Source: Clostridiales bacterium (lineage in GTDB: Bacteria > Bacillota > Clostridia > Oscillospirales > Acutalibacteraceae). From it: a DNA stretch of 22,394 bases. Each line of letters opens with the position of its first letter. Position 1 is the first letter of the stretch. The stretch is taken from positions 1-22,394 of the forward strand of contig DXYG01000040.1 of NCBI GenBank assembly GCA_019415925.1, read 5' to 3'. Below, in pieces: positions 22,368 through 22,394 of this stretch. Under the pieces are notes generated by a model, which was not told the origin of the DNA, made no database searches, and saw only the letters and a program-made list of their open reading frames with translations. A program made the translations under genes and the position numbers.

Positions 22368-22394
22368 TAGGGAATGACCCCTGTGTCATTCCTA
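22368..22394. repeat. Palindromic repeat, related to 3266-3294, cut by window end
   Basis: It begins GTAGGGAATGACCCCTGTGT and the stem GGAATGAC/GTCATTCC is perfect. Compared with the copy at 3266, two base pairs of the stem changed on both arms together. The remainder lies outside the window. Confidence 0.6.

Overview
The window looks like the chromosome of a low-GC, gut-type Clostridia bacterium of the Ruminococcus kind. The evidence is a dockerin-bearing giant secreted protein with the cysteine/histidine repeats common in ruminococcal surface proteins, AGGAGG-type ribosome binding sites, sigma-A-type promoters and a bioY-bioB operon under a BirA-type box. The species cannot be fixed from the sequence alone.

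Layout. 1-2840 is the end of one accessory element: an Abi_2 (AbiD/AbiF-like) gene cut by the window edge behind a small XRE regulator, both leftward, and divergently a HIRAN-domain gene plus two small genes. 2723-2844 and 20441-20562 are two homologous 122-bp blocks. Each ends in the 3' half of an initiator tRNA-Met gene, and the intact 5' half is in neither. They read as attachment sites of related elements stacked at one tRNA-fMet gene. The roughly 17.7 kb between them is therefore probably one integrated element, and no integrase or conjugation gene is visible in it. To the right, 20626-22394 is ordinary core chromosome (bioB, bioY, BirA box).

The central element carries a phage/ICE-like replication pair (replisome organiser and DnaC-like loader), a compact type II-C CRISPR locus, an AlbA_2/Schlafen-fold regulator, a roughly 1,800-residue secreted multidomain protein with a dockerin and a shifted reading frame near its end, a broken DEAD/DEAH helicase and an AAA ATPase with a DUF4143-like C-terminus. 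The CRISPR locus is the centrepiece. A 1,079-residue Cas9 keeps all its catalytic residues. A tracrRNA gene with a consensus promoter and a strong terminator lies upstream on the opposite strand and carries two anti-repeat segments. cas1 and cas2 have collapsed into a short remnant, and the array has four identical 36-bp repeats with three 30-bp spacers. This suggests a system still able to interfere but unable to acquire spacers, carried on an element that may move only with help in trans.

Several intergenic structures are not explained by genes: a palindromic repeat family with compensatory base changes (3266-3391 and 22368-22394), repeated leaders before two small genes, a 41-bp tandem repeat before the AlbA_2 gene, and a long inverted repeat before the ATPase gene.
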